A stretch of DNA of 43,035 nt, taken from positions 1-43,035 of the forward strand of contig JAEUOG010000065.1 in NCBI GenBank assembly GCA_016790815.1, written 5' to 3'. Shown here in pieces: positions 42,235 to 43,035 of the stretch. The position numbers were made by a program, and so were the translations under genes. The notes below the pieces were generated by a model. The model ran no database searches. It was not told the DNA's origin and saw only the letters and a program-made list of their open reading frames with translations. Position 1 is the first letter of the stretch, and each line of letters starts with the position of its first letter. This stretch comes from Dechloromonas sp. (lineage in GTDB: Bacteria; Pseudomonadota; Gammaproteobacteria; Burkholderiales; Rhodocyclaceae).

Positions 42235-42885
42235 ATGAAAGATTCCCGTCGCAGTTTCGTTGGTTCCGTTTTTGCCCTTGTTCTTGGGTTGACCGTGGCA
42301 ATCCCATCTTTTGCTCAGGGTGCCGCGTTTACGCCGGTTAATCCGGCCCAGCCGACAGAGGATCCTGCCAAGATTGAGGTGCTTGAGTTTTTCAGTTACG
42401 GATGCCCGCACTGCGCCGATTTCAACCCGCTGCTGACCGCCTGGGCCGCCAAGCTGCCGGCCGACGTGGTCGTGAAAAAGGTGCCGATCACCTTCGGTCG
42501 CGCTGCCTGGGCCAACATCGCCAAGCTCTACTACGCACTGGAGGTTACTGGCGACCTGCATCGCCTTGAGGCGGACGTTTTTCGCGCTATTCACGGTGAG
42601 CGTATCAGCCTTTTCGACGAAAAAGTGCTCAACGAATGGGTCGTCAAGAAGGGGGTTGATGCCAAGAAATTCGGCGAAGCCTTCAACTCCTTCGGTGTCA
42701 TGAGCAAGGTCAAGCGTGGAGACCAGATGGCAGCGGCGTACAAGATTCAGGGGGTGCCGGCTTTGGCAGTCGATGGCAAATTCATGGTGGGCGACATGGC
42801 GCTCAGCGAAAAGCTGGTCGTCGCCGACAAACTCATAGCCAAGGTGCGCAGCGAGAAGGTTGGCAAGGGCGCTGGCAAGAAATAA
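42235..42885 (+). CDS. dsbA: Thiol:disulfide oxidoreductase DsbA
   Basis: A periplasmic thioredoxin-fold oxidant that forms disulfides in exported proteins. The 216-residue precursor has a signal peptide (DSRRSFVGSVFALVLGLTVA, cut near AQG). The active site is CPHC at residues 57-60 in YGCPHCADFNPLL; the CPHC dipeptide is the DsbA type. The cis-Pro loop is GVPALAVDGKF. The ATG at 42235 has AAGGAG upstream; an earlier in-frame codon at 42178 lies within the SPOR gene. The neighbouring SDR gene begins immediately after the stop. Confidence 0.96.
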   Translation: MKDSRRSFVGSVFALVLGLTVAIPSFAQGAAFTPVNPAQPTEDPAKIEVLEFFSYGCPHCADFNPLLTAWAAKLPADVVVKKVPITFGRAAWANIAKLYYALEVTGDLHRLEADVFRAIHGERISLFDEKVLNEWVVKKGVDAKKFGEAFNSFGVMSKVKRGDQMAAAYKIQGVPALAVDGKFMVGDMALSEKLVVADKLIAKVRSEKVGKGAGKK

Positions 42886-43035
42886 TTGACGTTCAAGGTC
42901 TTCATCACGGGCGCCTCGTCGGGAATCGGCGAGGCGCTTGCCGTTTACTATGCCGGACAGGGCGCCACGCTGGGCCTTGCGGCGCGGCGTAGCGAGTTTC
43001 TCGATGGCCTCAATGAGCGCCTGGGGGGCGGTCAT
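42886..43035 (+). CDS. Short-chain dehydrogenase/reductase, 3' end cut by window edge
   Basis: The first 50 codons are visible. MTFKVFITGASSGIGEALAV carries the TGxxxGIG cofactor loop of classical SDRs, followed by GATLGLAARR with the Arg pair expected to bind NADP. The only possible start is a TTG at 42886: the frame is closed by the dsbA stop immediately before it. Substrate cannot be told. Confidence 0.88.
   Translation, partial: MTFKVFITGASSGIGEALAVYYAGQGATLGLAARRSEFLDGLNERLGGGH

Noticed and set aside
42287-42297. GGGTTGACCGT in dsbA resembling repeat block 1
   Set aside because: It lies inside the signal-peptide coding region, and block 2 is absent.
1-43035. tRNA, rRNA, IS element, CRISPR or prophage
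   Set aside because: No transposase, integrase, spaced direct-repeat array or tRNA-like T-arm was seen by reading; a covariance-model scan would settle the RNA genes.

Overview
The window looks like a conserved, GC-rich chromosomal segment of a betaproteobacterium. The gene content and order suggest the Rhodocyclales (Dechloromonas/Azonexus-like); that placement is inferred from gene families and style, not from a database search. It carries 34 complete protein-coding genes and two cut off by the window edges. I see no rRNA, tRNA, insertion sequence, prophage or CRISPR array. No stretch longer than about 300 bases lacks a gene. The longest gap (30287-30583) holds a cytochrome promoter, a candidate small RNA and two terminators.

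Layout. 1-3768 (+): the 3' end of a TonB-type gene, then aroE, mtgA and mgtE. 3847-6965 (-): a tightly overlapped operon thiD-thiE-hemL-gdx (thiamine, tetrapyrrole precursor, guanidinium export). 7152-16172 (+): the twitching-motility chemosensory operon pilG-pilH-pilI-pilJ-pilL/chpA. 16223-17629 (-): phrB photolyase. 17668-21370 (+): yqgE-ruvX-pyrR-pyrB-pyrC', a pyrimidine operon ending in a dihydroorotase-like protein without the metal-binding HxH. 21431-23752 (-): yggS-proC-yggT-yggU, joined by stop/start overlaps. 23809-26731 (+): pilT-pilU and a DUF4197 protein. 26775-27092 (+): an unrecognised small protein behind a sigma-28-like promoter. 27213-29204 (+): rep helicase. 29333-29719 (+): an Ala/Lys/Pro-rich exported protein. 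29843-31482 (-): cytochrome c5, a candidate C-rich sRNA, a 60-residue protein and mobA. 31514-32014 (+): cinA/pncC-type amidase. 32191-37524 (-): a DUF302 protein, then ubiB and a SWIM/SNF2 helicase. 37733-43035 (+): a GGDEF diguanylate cyclase, a DNA glycosylase, argS, a SPOR-domain protein, dsbA and the start of a short-chain dehydrogenase.

How the genes relate. Type IV pilus motility is the strongest theme: the Pil-Chp sensory array and the PilT/PilU retraction ATPases lie about 7.6 kb apart. The diguanylate cyclase may feed into the same surface-behaviour decisions, but nothing in the sequence proves it. The rest is housekeeping metabolism and envelope biology.

Most unusual signals. (1) A roughly 30-bp intergenic sequence occurs six times, nearly always at gene 3' ends. 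It has two blocks, CGGTCAACCGG and GGCCAAAATT, separated by an A-rich run. (2) A candidate trans-acting sRNA near 30347-30476 (-) has a CCCCC loop, an anti-Shine-Dalgarno-like tract and a strong terminator. (3) A long imperfect hairpin lies at 32052-32140 between two convergent genes. (4) A sigma-28-like promoter precedes an unknown gene.
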